Positions 27,459 to 36,378 are shown, counted from the stretch's first letter. The stretch is 64,000 bases of DNA from Pseudobutyrivibrio sp. YE44 (GCF_900104335.1 NZ_FMXT01000002.1:496001-560000), one strand, 5' to 3'. Made by a program: numbers and translations. The notes: generated by a model not told the origin, from the sequence alone.

Positions 27459-27598
27459 TATTATCTCCAAATCTTTCTATTTCTTCTTGCCGTCAAAATA
27501 AAGTAATTGTAAGCAAGTATCTTTTCCTTATATGGTCCCTAAATTTTCCAATTCTTCGACCCATGATATTCTATCATATAATTGTGTCCAAAATAATA

Positions 27599-27620
27599 GG
27601 GATGGCTAAAAAGCCATCCC
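27599..27620 (-). terminator. Terminator-like hairpin after the zinc-ribbon gene
   Basis: GGGATGGCT and AGCCATCCC pair around AAAA, followed on the minus strand by TATTATTTT. Confidence 0.65.
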
Positions 27621-27676
27621 ATATAATCATTTAGCTTCTGACAATTACTTGTTCTGTCAGTAAAAAGTCATGACCG

Positions 27677-29266
27677 TTATTCCTCAGATTCTTCTGAAGC
27701 CTCTGTATCCTCAGCCTCTTCTCCTTCTGAAGCTGGTGCTAAGCTTGAATCAATATCATATGCAACGTCATAGTTTTCTGATATGAATGTATTAGCATCT
27801 TCTACGCTTTCAAATCCAAAGAATTTAATGCTCCACTTTAATCTACCTGAATACTTGAAGTTTGTTCTATACTCAAATGCAGAGTGATCGTCTAGATCAT
27901 AGTTATTTAAGTCGTAAGAACATTCGCCATCCTTGTTAACAGCCACATCATAGAAGGAAGCTGCACGATAGTATGTAATCTTCTCTTCTCCAGACTGCTT
28001 AGCAGATGTGATTGTAACATCAAGCTTTACAACAAAGTCAATCTTGTTACCACTGCCATCTCTGTTAAGGATAACAAAAGCAGCTGCAGTTTCTGTATTG
28101 TCAACTTTTACGCTAAGGTCACCAAGATCTGTCTTCTCTATATCATCCTTGCAAACCTCAGCTGCCTTATCGCCCATTTCCTTGATAGCCTCCTCAGATA
28201 ACTGAGAAACCTTAGATACATATTCACCAAGACCTTCAACTGTAAATTCCTTTTCTGTCTCAGTTGGAATTGTGCCATAATGCTCTGCAGCGTATTCGTT
28301 AAGGTCATCTTCATGTCCTTTACCAAATGTTACCGTTACTGTATCTCCTTCTGAAAGGTCAGAAGACTTATCCAAACTGAAGGTTAAGTCGTCATACATT
28401 GTATCCTCATTTGTAACCTTAACAGAACACTGTCCCTTACCGTTAACGCCTGAGAACTCAAGAGTCATATCATCAAATGGATTGAAGGTATCAACCTGCT
28501 CAAGGCCACCTACTGTATAATTTGTATCTGTAAACTTCAGCTTAACGCCATAGGTCTTCTTAATGTAATCTGCATCAATATCCCATGTAAGTTCAACACT
28601 TTCACCGTTTGAAAGGTCTGTTTCCTTATCAAGTTCATAGTCAATGCCATCTTCCAAATCACTCATGTTATGAGGCTTATTCTTCTTGTTCGCTTTCTTG
28701 CCAAAATCCTCCATGAACTTGTCTTCGTCTATAACAACTTCTGCCTTACCCATTGTGTCGTAGCCTGAGAACTCAACACTTGTATAGTCGTTAATGTTCA
28801 TAGTCTTTGAAATACTAATTCCAAAGAAGATTCCAACTACTGCTAATATAACAAAAATAACAAGTAGAATTATTGCAACTACTGGGAACTTCTTCTTTTT
28901 CTTAGCAGGTGCAGGTGGTGCCTGATTGTATACAGGCTCAGTATATACCGGCTGAGTATATACAGGTCCATTGTTAACTGGAGCTGAGTATACAGGCTCC
29001 TGTGCTGGGGCTACTGGTGTCGGCTCCTGCACTGGGGCTACTGGTGTTGCCTCCTGCACTGGCGCTACTGGTGTTGCCTCCTGCACTGGCGCTGCTGGTG
29101 TTGCCTCTTGTACTGGCGCTACTGGTGTTGCCTCAGCTACTTGAACATTTTCTTCAACTTGATTGTTTTCTGGAACTGGTCCCGCCCCCCTTACAGGCGT
29201 ACCGCACTGAGCACAGAATAGATTTCCAGCCTGCAATTCTGCTCCGCACTGCTCACAAAATGCCAT
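27677..29266 (-). CDS. Zinc-ribbon membrane protein with Pro/Val/Gln repeats
   Basis: The function is unknown. The first 25 residues form a CxxC...CxxC zinc ribbon. Residues about 45-95 are five to six copies of a nonapeptide (ATPVAPVQE type), followed by a Tyr/Pro-rich linker. A Lys cluster precedes one membrane helix at about 130-152. The outer part (about 155-510) has three repeated beta-rich domains beginning VEFSGYDTMG or LEFSGVNGKG, and ends in an acidic Glu tail. The zinc ribbon would be cytoplasmic and the large domain outside. It has its own promoter at 29331-29359. Confidence 0.75.
   Translation of the reverse strand: MAFCEQCGAELQAGNLFCAQCGTPVRGAGPVPENNQVEENVQVAEATPVAPVQEATPAAPVQEATPVAPVQEATPVAPVQEPTPVAPAQEPVYSAPVNNGPVYTQPVYTEPVYNQAPPAPAKKKKKFPVVAIILLVIFVILAVVGIFFGISISKTMNINDYTSVEFSGYDTMGKAEVVIDEDKFMEDFGKKANKKNKPHNMSDLEDGIDYELDKETDLSNGESVELTWDIDADYIKKTYGVKLKFTDTNYTVGGLEQVDTFNPFDDMTLEFSGVNGKGQCSVKVTNEDTMYDDLTFSLDKSSDLSEGDTVTVTFGKGHEDDLNEYAAEHYGTIPTETEKEFTVEGLGEYVSKVSQLSEEAIKEMGDKAAEVCKDDIEKTDLGDLSVKVDNTETAAAFVILNRDGSGNKIDFVVKLDVTITSAKQSGEEKITYYRAASFYDVAVNKDGECSYDLNNYDLDDHSAFEYRTNFKYSGRLKWSIKFFGFESVEDANTFISENYDVAYDIDSSLAPASEGEEAEDTEASEESEE
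28991..29137. repeat. 27-bp tandem repeat in the zinc-ribbon gene
   Basis: About five and a half units of 27 bp encode the nonapeptide ATPVAPVQE with small variations. In-frame repeats of this kind can change copy number by slippage without breaking the gene. Confidence 0.8.
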
Positions 29267-29291
29267 ATATTTATCCTCCGTTTTCTATATA

Positions 29292-29321
29292 GTGTAAGGC
29301 CCTACAATCCGCCTTTACACA
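29292..29321 (-). promoter_or_regulatory. 5' hairpin in the zinc-ribbon mRNA leader
   Basis: GTGTAAAGGC and GCCTTACAC pair at the start of the predicted transcript, 26 bp before the start codon. It may protect the mRNA 5' end. It is not a known riboswitch. Confidence 0.5.
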
Positions 29322-29330
29322 CGTAAAATG

Positions 29331-29359
29331 AGTATAATTATTTTTAAATATAATGTCAA
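29331..29359 (-). promoter_or_regulatory. Sigma-A promoter of the zinc-ribbon gene
   Basis: On the minus strand the -35 box TTGACA (29359-29354) and the -10 box TATACT (29336-29331) are separated by 17 bp. Confidence 0.75.
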
Positions 29360-29514
29360 TTTTGAGCTAGCTTCGATAGGCTCAAATAAATAATTCTTGA
29401 CGCCAAGCAATTTGCATGCTAAATTTACTAAGTCTTTTAAAAAATCACATTCTTATTTTCGAAAAAAATCCCAGATTTACATCAAAAATAAAAAAGTAAT
29501 AACACAAGGATTAT

Positions 29515-29572
29515 TTTATCAATTAGCTTCCTGCAAACGTACATAGTTCGTTTTCAAATTGATAAACGCACC
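29515..29572. repeat. 58-bp nested inverted repeat, left copy
   Basis: The unit begins TTTATCAATT and ends AATTGATAAA, with an inner AAACG/CGTTT pair, so it folds on itself. A second copy in opposite orientation, with about five differences, follows the metal transporter gene at 31274. Confidence 0.75.
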
Positions 29573-29576
29573 AATT

Positions 29577-29606
29577 TTGACACTCAGCATACTGTAGTGG
29601 TAATAT
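29577..29606 (+). promoter_or_regulatory. Promoter of the NiCo riboswitch transcript
   Basis: TTGACA (29577) and TAATAT (29601) are spaced by 18 bp. TACTGTAG in the spacer has an inverted partner CTACAGTA at 29648, a possible extra operator. Confidence 0.6.
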
Positions 29607-29653
29607 GAGAAAAAGCTCTTTGCACTGCAATAACACATATGTGCCATCTACAG

Positions 29654-29751
29654 TACAAACTGAACAGGCAATACTAGATACATCACATAGTATGTGGCCG
29701 GGTCAAATTAATGACAGCAGAAGATATTTCGCATCTGCGGGACAGTAGTAT
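29654..29751 (+). ncRNA. NiCo riboswitch aptamer (Ni/Co sensing)
   Basis: The conserved pieces appear in order: CTGAACAGGCAAT, then GCCGGG, then a CAGCAGA...TCTGC hairpin arm, then GGGACAG. They are arranged as the four-helix NiCo (czcD-motif) aptamer. P1 is TAC..ACTG paired with CAGT.GTA. The gene downstream is a CDF metal exporter, the usual partner. Binding of nickel or cobalt should stabilise the aptamer and turn the gene on. The identification is from memory of the published consensus. Confidence 0.88.
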
Positions 29752-29777
29752 AGCTACATCCTGGGGTGCGTTTTTTT
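29731..29777 (+). terminator. Riboswitch-controlled intrinsic terminator
   Basis: CGCA, GGGA and GTAG from the 3' half of the aptamer pair with CTAC, TCCT and TGCG just downstream, ending in seven T. This hairpin and the metal-bound aptamer cannot form together, which fits an ON switch. Confidence 0.75.
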
Positions 29778-29898
29778 ATTTATAAAAAAATATTATTACT
29801 TTATAAATGGTGCGATTTTTACTATGTAGGAAAAACTCCTATAAATTAAAAAAGCCCAGACAGCTGAGCACAATCTTTTAAAATTAAGGGGATTTACT

Positions 29899-31272
29899 AT
29901 GGATGAAAACACAATTGTAAAGAAATTGTCTCGCATAGGAATTTTAGGAAATGTGGCACTTTCTGCTTTTAAGTTGGTCGCAGGAATCATAGGAAACTCT
30001 ACAGCCATGGTTTCTGATGCTATTCATTCTTTGTCTGATGTTTTTGCTACATTAATCGCATACGTAGGTGTACTCATGTCACGACAGCCAGAAGACAATG
30101 AGCATCCCTATGGTCACGAACGCCTAGAGTGTGTTGCATCCTTGTTGCTTGGCACAATACTTGCTGTAACTGGACTTGGAATTGGCTATTCTGGTGTTCA
30201 TAAAATCATTTTTCCAAGAGAATTAGAAATTCCTACAATACTTCCTTTGATAGCTGCTGTTGTATCTATCTTGGTGAAGGAGGGTATGTTTTGGTACACA
30301 ATGTACTATGCTAAAAAGTTAGATTCGTCAGCCTTCAAAGCTGATGCCTGGCATCATCGCTCTGACGCTATTTCTTCAGTAGGTTCGTTTATTGGTATTG
30401 GAATGGCAAAGCTTGGATTTCCTATAATGGACCCTGTAGCCAGTTTATTAATATGCTTGTGTATTTTGAAGGTGGCTTATGACATATCCAAGGACGCCTT
30501 CATAAAAATGCTAGATACCTCCTGTGGTGAGGATTTTGAACAGGAGCTTAGCAACTTTATCTTGGAGCAACCAGGCGTTGTAGGAATAGATTTATTGCAT
30601 ACTAGACAATTTGGTAATAGAAACTATGTGGAACTAGAAATTGCAGTTAATAGAGATATTTCCCTGGTAGAAGCTCACGATATTGCAGAAAATGTTCATG
30701 CAAGTCTTGAGAAGAATTACCCCAATATCAAACATGTAATGATTCATGTGAATCCTGCAGAAGAAAAAAATGAAGCATGTTCAGATATTGTATCGGATGC
30801 AGAACCGAATTCAGAGCCTGATACAGCATTGGCTATTGCATCAGATACAGAATTAGAAGCAACATCAGATATAGATTCTGGCATCCAAGCAGAACATATA
30901 ATTAACCCTGAAAAAATGACTGAAAAGGATTCTGCAAATAATATTATCTATGAGGATAATCATTTTAAGCTATATAGTCACTCTAAGAGACTTTATCTAG
31001 AAATAGATAAAGTACATTATGAATTAGGATGTAAGCATCCTTATGATCCCATTAGCTATATTTCAGATAATCATGGCATGACAAAACTTTTTAGACCAGG
31101 ATGGTATTTTTCCGATTATGATATTAATGCTCTTTTGGCAGGAAAGCCTATTAGGTCTATAACTGGCCGTGATCTTAATGCATATGATTTATGTAGACTT
31201 ATGGAAACTACGATAAATAGTGAATCAGATATGAATGAAATTGGAGATTTGGAAAGAAAAACTTTCTGTTAA
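29899..31272 (+). CDS. CDF-family metal cation exporter with a C-terminal extension
   Basis: This proton-coupled exporter probably removes nickel, cobalt or zinc. Residues about 12-205 form six membrane helices. Metal-site motifs are SDAIHSLSD (Asp40, His43, Asp47) and HHRSD near 154-158. The usual cytoplasmic dimer domain follows to about 290. A low-complexity acidic linker (about 291-345, many Asp, Glu and Ser) then joins an extra domain of about 100 residues that I do not recognise, with aromatic and His residues. Most CDF proteins end near 300. It is the only gene under the NiCo riboswitch. Confidence 0.9.
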   Translation: MDENTIVKKLSRIGILGNVALSAFKLVAGIIGNSTAMVSDAIHSLSDVFATLIAYVGVLMSRQPEDNEHPYGHERLECVASLLLGTILAVTGLGIGYSGVHKIIFPRELEIPTILPLIAAVVSILVKEGMFWYTMYYAKKLDSSAFKADAWHHRSDAISSVGSFIGIGMAKLGFPIMDPVASLLICLCILKVAYDISKDAFIKMLDTSCGEDFEQELSNFILEQPGVVGIDLLHTRQFGNRNYVELEIAVNRDISLVEAHDIAENVHASLEKNYPNIKHVMIHVNPAEEKNEACSDIVSDAEPNSEPDTALAIASDTELEATSDIDSGIQAEHIINPEKMTEKDSANNIIYEDNHFKLYSHSKRLYLEIDKVHYELGCKHPYDPISYISDNHGMTKLFRPGWYFSDYDINALLAGKPIRSITGRDLNAYDLCRLMETTINSESDMNEIGDLERKTFC

Positions 31273-31273
31273 T

Positions 31274-31333
31274 GTGCGTTTATCAATTTGAAAACGAATT
31301 ATGTACGTTTGTAGGGAGCTAATTGATAAACGC
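31274..31333. repeat. 58-bp nested inverted repeat, right copy
   Basis: This is the reverse complement of the unit at 29515-29572 with about five changes, starting two bases after the exporter stop codon. Together the pair brackets the promoter, riboswitch and gene. Confidence 0.75.
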
Positions 31334-31339
31334 GCAAAA

Positions 31340-31371
31340 ATGGCCTATGCCCCCGGGGCTTAGGCCATTTT
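31340..31371 (+). terminator. Terminator of the CDF gene
   Basis: AATGGCCTA and TAGGCCATT pair around a GC-rich loop with TTTTC following. It may also serve transcription arriving from the right. Confidence 0.7.
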
Positions 31372-31403
31372 CATGATGAAAGAAGCTTAAAATCTTAGCA
31401 TCT

Positions 31404-31442
31404 TTAGCTTTTAAATTTATCTTATTGCAAGAAGTGTTGCTA
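31404..31442 (-). pseudogene. 3' scar of a third DUF5722 gene
   Basis: This stretch repeats 31451-31489, the end of the intact DUF5722 gene, with about five changes in 35 bp. Read in the same frame it encodes ATLLAIR and a stop, where the intact gene ends TTLLAPR. It is best explained as the last codons left after loss of a tandem copy. Confidence 0.55.
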
Positions 31443-31463
31443 GTGAATTTTTAGCTTTTAAAT

Positions 31464-33068
31464 CTATCTTGGAGCAAGAAGTGTTGTTAAATCAACTCCT
31501 GCGAAGCCACTAGCCTGAGCAGTGTACTCTGGATTTCCGGCATTCTTGTAGAAGTTGTAAGAAGCCTTTGCGGTGTTATCACTTCTAAGGATTCCGTTTG
31601 CAAGGCCCTGTGGTATCTCGATGATTGGGTCATCCTTTTCACGAGAAAGAATCAATCCGTCAATGTGACTGTTATTCTCAGCTACCAGGAATGCGTATGT
31701 AATAGCTGCTGCCTGAAGCTGTTCACCTTGTGATGAGGTGTAGCCCTGCTCCGCGAGCTTAACGGTACGAACTGCTCCACTTGGTGAAAGAAGGTCTGGC
31801 TGTGACAAGAAATCAGTTACCACATCAATATTGTAAACAGAGATAAACTGTGTGTTCTGACTTCTCTGTACCTTTGCTGATGGAGCCCATGCTGTAACTG
31901 AGTTAAGTGGATAGTTGTATGCATGTAAAGCAAGTCTCCAATCGATGTTGCCCTGTGCACGGATGTAATTGTTGAAGGATGTAATGAAAGATCTTGCTCC
32001 GTGTACAGTCTTCTGATTTAATGCCCACTGATGGTCAGTACAAATATAAACATTTGCATTACCATTTTCAGATTTAATTGCATTGTAAAGAATGCGGAAG
32101 GCATTTGCATATTCCTGAGTGTAAACCGCAAGATTGCCACCACAGTTCATGTAATTCCACTCATTCCAAGCATTAACCTCATTACCAATAATGAAGTTAT
32201 CAACCTTAGCGTTCATACCAAAGTATGAATATCCACTCCAACGGCTGGCTACAAAAGAACCCATAGCCTCAAGGATTTCAATTCCCTCCGTAGTAGTTGC
32301 GTTTAATCCATAATAATTATGTCTACCAATTCCATCATATGCATAAGGGCTTATAAATGGCTGCTCTGCGCCCTGGTCAACCAGGAGAATCATTGTAACC
32401 TGTACACCCTGAGCATTAAGACGTCCAAGATAGTTGTCGAAAGCGGCAATATATCTTGAATTAAAGTTATATGTTTTTCCATTATAAACGTAAGGTGTTC
32501 CCTGTCCGTAGGAAATCTTTGAAAGAGGAAGAGAAACTGTTGCCTGCTTAACACCAAGGTCTGCTAGTGAACGCATACCCATGTTTACTGAGCTGGCATC
32601 ACAAAGTAATCCCTTCTTTCCATTATCCATACGATATGCAGAACGTCCTGCACATGCCTCTGGATTTGAGATATACATACTGTTTGATACAGGAGTAATT
32701 GTTCCACCCTTGTTAACACAAACAGTAAACTTCTTGAACAATACAGAGTTAGCCTGTCCCTTGTTTAAAGGCACAGAGAAAGTGACATTTGCAGCCACAG
32801 GAACCTGTGCAACCTCAAGACCAGTGTTTCCTGCCTGATTTACATCTGATGCAATAAGGTGATACACACCATCATCAGATGCTGCCTGACCGGTTGTTGG
32901 AATGGTAACATTAGCGCCATCAATCAAAGCACCACCAACTGTCACAGCCACTGATGAACCAGATGACTTTTTTGCAGCCTCTGCCTTAAGCTCAGGAGCA
33001 AATGTAAAGCAAGTCGCTATTAACATCAATGATAGAGCTAAACTCGCAAGCCTCTTTGTAAATTTCAT
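31464..33068 (-). CDS. DUF5722-type secreted protein, probable glycoside hydrolase fold
   Basis: This is a secreted protein of 534 residues. A signal peptide covers about 1-32 (KRLASLALSLMLIA and Ala-rich cleavage region). An N-terminal beta domain to about 150 is followed by a larger alpha/beta region. FIIGNEVNAW puts a Glu at about 297, and AEQGYTS puts another at about 440. In clan GH-A enzymes, an NE motif and a late strand-end Glu are the acid/base and nucleophile. This comparison is inference, because DUF5722 has no proven activity that I know. The start is ATG 33068 with AAAGGAA. A paralogue lies 38 bp upstream. Confidence 0.75.
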   Translation of the reverse strand: MKFTKRLASLALSLMLIATCFTFAPELKAEAAKKSSGSSVAVTVGGALIDGANVTIPTTGQAASDDGVYHLIASDVNQAGNTGLEVAQVPVAANVTFSVPLNKGQANSVLFKKFTVCVNKGGTITPVSNSMYISNPEACAGRSAYRMDNGKKGLLCDASSVNMGMRSLADLGVKQATVSLPLSKISYGQGTPYVYNGKTYNFNSRYIAAFDNYLGRLNAQGVQVTMILLVDQGAEQPFISPYAYDGIGRHNYYGLNATTTEGIEILEAMGSFVASRWSGYSYFGMNAKVDNFIIGNEVNAWNEWNYMNCGGNLAVYTQEYANAFRILYNAIKSENGNANVYICTDHQWALNQKTVHGARSFITSFNNYIRAQGNIDWRLALHAYNYPLNSVTAWAPSAKVQRSQNTQFISVYNIDVVTDFLSQPDLLSPSGAVRTVKLAEQGYTSSQGEQLQAAAITYAFLVAENNSHIDGLILSREKDDPIIEIPQGLANGILRSDNTAKASYNFYKNAGNPEYTAQASGFAGVDLTTLLAPR

Positions 33069-33105
33069 AATCCCATAATTCCTTTCATATATCATTATCG
33101 TCTAA

Positions 33106-34617
33106 TTAACGAGGTGTGATTAGCTTTGTTAAATCTGTACCAGCAATTGCATTTGCCTGTGCGATAATATCAGGACTGTCTGCATTCTGATAGAAATCAA
33201 ATCCCATCTTGTGAGAACCATCTAAGTTACATAAACCTGAATGCATTCCCTGTGCAATATCAATTGCATCATCGGATTCTCTTGAAACAACAAGACCATC
33301 AATAAGACTATTATTGTTTGCCACAAGATTTGCATATACTAATGATGCGGCCTGGAGCTGTTCACCACCAGCACTGGTGTATCCAACCTCAGAACACTTT
33401 ACGGTACGAGGTGCTCCTGTTGGCGAAAGCATATCTGCCGAACACATAAAGTCTGTTAAAACATCTATATTTGCCATAGTCACATATGGAGTGCTCTGGC
33501 TATGAGAAACATTCTTGCCTGTCTCCCATGCAATTGGTGCATAAAGAGGAGCATTATATGGATGAACTGCAAGTCTCCAATCAACGTTTCCTTCACTCTT
33601 AATAATATTGTTAAGCTTAGTTACAAATTCCTTACCTGAAATATAGTAAGAAGCTTCTGATCTAGCCCACTGATGATCTATACAGGTGTAAACATTAGCG
33701 TTTGCATTTTCAGACTTGATACCGTTATACATAAGTCTGAAGGCCTTAGCATATTCCTGCATAAACACATCGTTAGAGCCACAATTCATGTAATTCCAAA
33801 GCCACCATGCATTAACCTCATTACCAATAATAAAGTTATCTACCTGACCATAACCGATTCCTGAATAATGCTTTGCAACAAAGGATGCTGCTTCCTGTAT
33901 TGACTTAACACCTTCTGCTGTATTTGCATTCAAGCCATAATAATTGTGAGCGCCTAAACCGTCATAAGAATATGGATTAATGTAATTAATTGGAGTTGAA
34001 TCATTAACTAAAAGAATTACATTAACCTGCATTCCCTGAGCATTATACTTGCGTACAGAGAAATCATATCCTGCTAAAGAACCAAGCTTTGCAAGATTAA
34101 TATTCAAATTAACCTGTTTTGCGCCAAGCTGCTGAGGCTGATTTTTGCTTGCAACTGACTGTAACAAATCAGGTAGGATACCCTTCTTGCCATAATCCAT
34201 TCTCTTAGGAGCTGCTGTAGCGCATGCCTCTGGATTTGTGATGTACATGCTATTAGAAACTGCCTTTAAAGCTCCACCACTCATAACACATACTGTAAAT
34301 TTCTTAAATAGCATTGAGTTGGCAGTGCCCTTTGCAAGTGGTACTGTAAATGAAGTTGCAGCACCTACTGCAGCCTGAGCAACATCGGTTCCCTGAGGAG
34401 CTGCTTCGTTTACATCAGAAGCAACAAGATGATACATACCATCCTCAGAAGCTACTGTACCCTGAGAAGCTATAACTACATCTGCTCCCTGGATAACTGC
34501 TCCACCAATTGTAACGTTATCTTTTGCATAAGCTGTCTGTGTTGGAACAAACGCAAATGCTGTAACTACAAGGATTAGTGATAAAACAAAACTAGTGATT
34601 TTCTTTGGAAATTTCAT
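33106..34617 (-). CDS. DUF5722-type secreted protein, tandem paralogue
   Basis: This 503-residue protein is a clear paralogue of the downstream gene. It has a signal peptide (about 1-30, ending near AYAKD), then the same beta domain and large domain. The two candidate catalytic Glu residues lie in GNEVNAWW (about 267) and SEVGYTS (about 410). About 30 residues are missing against its neighbour, mainly in the middle. The start at ATG 34617 is supported by GAAAGGAGT. A long upstream in-frame extension lacks a ribosome site and is rejected. The pair is probably one transcript. Confidence 0.75.
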   Translation of the reverse strand: MKFPKKITSFVLSLILVVTAFAFVPTQTAYAKDNVTIGGAVIQGADVVIASQGTVASEDGMYHLVASDVNEAAPQGTDVAQAAVGAATSFTVPLAKGTANSMLFKKFTVCVMSGGALKAVSNSMYITNPEACATAAPKRMDYGKKGILPDLLQSVASKNQPQQLGAKQVNLNINLAKLGSLAGYDFSVRKYNAQGMQVNVILLVNDSTPINYINPYSYDGLGAHNYYGLNANTAEGVKSIQEAASFVAKHYSGIGYGQVDNFIIGNEVNAWWLWNYMNCGSNDVFMQEYAKAFRLMYNGIKSENANANVYTCIDHQWARSEASYYISGKEFVTKLNNIIKSEGNVDWRLAVHPYNAPLYAPIAWETGKNVSHSQSTPYVTMANIDVLTDFMCSADMLSPTGAPRTVKCSEVGYTSAGGEQLQAASLVYANLVANNNSLIDGLVVSRESDDAIDIAQGMHSGLCNLDGSHKMGFDFYQNADSPDIIAQANAIAGTDLTKLITPR

Positions 34618-34811
34618 AAACTCAAAAACTCCTTTCGAATAATCAATATCATTCTCAGCCCGTGTGACGGGACAATACTCACTATAATATAGAGTTATTA
34701 AAAAAGTGTGAAAATAATAATTAAAAGAATAATATAACACAAAGAGTTCACTGATACTCTAGAGTTAAAGAAATGTTGTTAAAGCCATATACTTCACAAT
34801 ACATAAAAAGA

Positions 34812-34840
34812 ACCCCCTAAGTACCTTGTACCTAGGGGAT
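34812..34840 (-). terminator. Terminator of the hydrogenase operon
   Basis: CCCCTAGGTAC and GTACTTAGGGG pair and are followed by TTCTTTTTA on the minus strand, about 35 bp past the hydrogenase-like gene. Confidence 0.8.
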
Positions 34841-34873
34841 TCCTAATTATCTATATCTTATTAGAATAAGTGA

Positions 34874-36352
34874 TTACTCCATATGTCCATCACGATACAT
34901 GGAGAACTTATCCATTGGGTAATTCTCAAGGTTCTCAAGAATCTTACGTCCATCAGCCTTGCCGATAAGACCAGTTCTAGCCTTAAGGATTTCTCTCTCA
35001 GCCTTGTGCTTAGAAGGTCCGCCTACGCAACCACCTTCACAAATCATACCCTCGATGAAGTCTGCATCAAGCTTACCGCTCTTAAGAAGCATAAGTGCCT
35101 TCTTACACTCAGCACCACCTGCACACTGCATAAGCTTAAGGTCGTCTGTATTCTGTCCACGCTCCTGCATGCACTCGATAACAGCCTTTGCAACACCGCC
35201 TGAAGATGCGAAGTGCTTACCAAATGTAGATGACTCCTGGTAGTTCTCATCTACTGGCTCGAACTCAACACCCTTAGAACGCATCATAGCACGAAGCTCA
35301 CCGAATGTGATAACGTAATCTGCATTTCCTGGTACTGTCTCATCAGCAGCCTCAGACTTCTTAGCGATACATGGTCCAACGAATACTGTTACAACGTCCT
35401 CACCCTCTGTTGCCTTAAGGAAACGAGAGATAGCGCACATTGGAGATACAGTTGAAGACATGTTGTTCTCGAACTGCTCTGGGAAGTGCTTTCTAAGCAT
35501 GTTGATGAAAGCTGGGCAGCAAGATGTTGTCATCTTACGTCCTTCTTCCTTAGCCTCGTACCACTCAGCTGACTCATAAGCAGCTGTCATATCTCCACCG
35601 AGACCAACTTCGATCATATCTGTGAAACCAAGCTTCTTGCATGCAGCCTTAACAGCAGCCATTGAGATATCCTCACCGAACTGTCCCTCTGTAGCAGGTG
35701 CGCACATAGCGTAAACCTTCTTGCCCTCAAGGATAGCCTTGATGATATGTACAAGATATGTCTTAGATCCGATAGCACCGAATGGACAGCTGTGGATACA
35801 GTGACCACATGAGATACACTTCTCATCATCGATTACGCAGTGACCGTACTCGTCGTAAGAAATAGCGCCAACTGGGCAAGCCTTCTTACATGGTCTCTCA
35901 AGGTGAACGATTGCCTGATAAGGACATTCCTTAGCACACATACCGCACTCCTTACACTTTGTAGGATCGATGTGCATTCTTCTCTCACCTGGAGAGATAG
36001 CACCGAACTTACAAGAGTTGAGACATGCTTTTCCAAGACAGAAACGGCAGTTATCTGTAACTGAATAAGATGCGATAGAACAGTCATCACAAGCTGGCTG
36101 GATAACCTGAACTACGTTCTTTGAATCTGGGTTTGTTGGAAGATTCTCAGCGCAAGAAAGAATAACTCTCTGTCTAACGATTTCTCTTTCCTTATAAACG
36201 CAACAACGATATGTTGGTCTTGGTCCAGGAATGATTTCGTAGCAAACAGCCTCTTTGTGCTCAGCGTCAAGCTCACCATTCCAAGCAAGCTTACAAACCT
36301 CTTCCATAATGTTGTGCTTCAAACGTACAATACTTTGATCTGAAGTAACCAT
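34874..36352 (-). CDS. [FeFe]-hydrogenase-like protein with 4Fe-4S domains
   Basis: This is an Fe-S protein of 492 residues. An N-terminal region of about 100 residues is followed by a run of cysteine clusters (CRFCLGKACLNSC, CKECGMCAKECP, CISCGHCIHSCP) at about 100-195. The H-cluster domain has TSCCPAF near 273, GPCIAKK near 327 and EGMICEGGC near 436, equivalent to the L1, L2 and L3 motifs with all four cluster cysteines. The sequence style fits the group B monomeric type rather than the group A bifurcating type. It could make or use hydrogen with ferredoxin. The three maturases precede it in the same operon. Confidence 0.88.
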   Translation of the reverse strand: MVTSDQSIVRLKHNIMEEVCKLAWNGELDAEHKEAVCYEIIPGPRPTYRCCVYKEREIVRQRVILSCAENLPTNPDSKNVVQVIQPACDDCSIASYSVTDNCRFCLGKACLNSCKFGAISPGERRMHIDPTKCKECGMCAKECPYQAIVHLERPCKKACPVGAISYDEYGHCVIDDEKCISCGHCIHSCPFGAIGSKTYLVHIIKAILEGKKVYAMCAPATEGQFGEDISMAAVKAACKKLGFTDMIEVGLGGDMTAAYESAEWYEAKEEGRKMTTSCCPAFINMLRKHFPEQFENNMSSTVSPMCAISRFLKATEGEDVVTVFVGPCIAKKSEAADETVPGNADYVITFGELRAMMRSKGVEFEPVDENYQESSTFGKHFASSGGVAKAVIECMQERGQNTDDLKLMQCAGGAECKKALMLLKSGKLDADFIEGMICEGGCVGGPSKHKAEREILKARTGLIGKADGRKILENLENYPMDKFSMYRDGHME

Positions 36353-36378
36353 ATTTTTCTCCTTTTACAAAAATACTT

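Noticed and set aside
29583-29655. A 6S-like or other separate small RNA upstream of the NiCo aptamer, suggested by TACTGTAG pairing with CTACAGTA
   Set aside because: A sigma-A promoter overlaps the left arm, so the left arm would not be in the transcript. It is more likely an operator-like repeat.
34618-34740. Longer N-terminus for the second DUF5722 gene
   Set aside because: It would place 41 residues before a perfect signal peptide and lacks a ribosome site; ATG 34617 has a strong one.
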